Part shown: positions 6,504 to 6,686 of the stretch, one piece after another
Layout of the letters: each line of letters opens with the position of its first letter
Position numbering within the stretch: the stretch's first letter is position 1
NCBI GenBank assembly: GCA_002452515.1
Contig: DKEN01000048.1
Location: forward strand, 2,150 to 8,835
Reading direction: 5' to 3'
DNA from: Spartobacteria bacterium UBA6821
GTDB taxonomy: Bacteria; Verrucomicrobiota; Verrucomicrobiia; Chthoniobacterales; UBA6821
Length of the DNA stretch: 6,686 nucleotides
The notes under the pieces: model-generated
The model's database searches: none
Told to the model about the DNA's origin: nothing
The model's input: only the letters and a program-made list of their open reading frames with translations
Program-made: the position numbers and the translations under genes

Positions 6504-6657
6504 CGCGCAAAGACGCAAAGACGCAGAGAATATTAACAAGGGATAAAAGGGTTGCCGCAGAGTAGGTAAACTCTACGCAACCCCTCTGTTTCATGCCTTT
6601 TCCCTATCCTCTCCGCGCCTCAGCGGTTGCTCCGCATCCGTTACGCTGCACTATATT
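6504..6657 (-). repeat. Dispersed palindromic repeat, copy B (inverted relative to copy A)
   Basis: Read on the minus strand it begins with the same AATAT and GCAGCGTAACGGATGCGG head as copy A (6626-6649, 23 of 24 bases), followed by a GGCGCGGAGAG block and AGGGAAAAGGC, and it ends with the TTCTCTGCGTCT to TGCGCG tail (6504-6530). On the + strand the tail reads as tandem CGCAAAGA units. The core 6549-6583 is a strong hairpin: GGGTTGC with GCAACCC and AGAGT with ACTCT. There is no U-tract after it, so it does not look like a classic terminator. It lies upstream of yjdM; bases 6429-6503 and 6658-6686 show nothing I can identify. Confidence 0.75.
6549..6583. repeat. Core hairpin of repeat copy B
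   Basis: GGGTTGC (6549-6555) pairs with GCAACCC (6577-6583) and AGAGT (6559-6563) with ACTCT (6570-6574), leaving a small internal loop and the hexanucleotide AGGTAA as apical loop. Twelve pairs in 35 bases make it the strongest local hairpin I found in the window. Confidence 0.65.
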
Positions 6658-6686
6658 TTCGGATCTCCTTAGAGCTTCGAAAGGAT

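Noticed and set aside
6500..6530. Tandem CGCAAAGA units as a possible CRISPR array or iteron origin
   Set aside because: Units are short and contiguous without spacers, and the block is the tail of a repeat that recurs at 2842-2868; it shows no origin features such as an AT-rich unwinding region or rep gene.

Overview
The window looks like a chromosomal segment of a moderately GC-rich Gram-negative bacterium. I infer Verrucomicrobiota (Chthoniobacter/Terrimicrobium/Opitutus-like). The grounds are the gene repertoire (DUF6172-like protein, EngB, RsgA, a lone BudA, a YjdM zinc-ribbon protein), a proline-linked exported amidase-like protein, and intergenic CGCAAAGACGCAAAG-type and ACAGGATTAACAGGAT-type dispersed repeats. 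This is a judgement from style, not a database result.

Layout. Positions 1-870 hold the 3' end of carB (carbamoyl-phosphate synthase large subunit, including its allosteric domain). Positions 871-1213 are non-coding and contain a 242-bp element (965-1206) with inverted termini, a second nested inverted segment and three internal palindromes. It ends eight bases before the next start codon. Positions 1214-2668 encode an exported Amidase_3-like protein in which two of the three expected zinc ligands are replaced. Positions 2669-2952 hold copy A of a dispersed palindromic repeat. Positions 2953-5700 carry a tight + strand cluster: a DUF6172-like protein, engB, rsgA and budA. The first three overlap by 4 bases at each junction and budA follows after 23 bases. 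Positions 5701-6095 contain an ACAGGAT-type inverted repeat and a frameshifted, 5'-truncated PIN-domain (VapC-like) remnant. Positions 6096-6428 encode a YjdM/PhnA-like zinc-ribbon protein on the minus strand. Positions 6429-6686 contain copy B of the dispersed repeat, inverted relative to copy A.

How the genes fit together. EngB (50S assembly) and RsgA (30S maturation) are both ribosome-biogenesis GTPases, and their stop/start overlaps suggest translational coupling, with the small DUF6172-like protein at the head. BudA (acetolactate to acetoin) is metabolically unrelated but close enough to share the transcript. CarB belongs to pyrimidine/arginine supply and is probably a separate unit. The most unusual items are the apparent pseudo-amidase, the structured element touching its start, and the pair of inverted repeat copies about 3.8 kb apart that bracket the GTPase cluster. 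I found no clear new defence or mobile system, CRISPR array, tRNA or rRNA.
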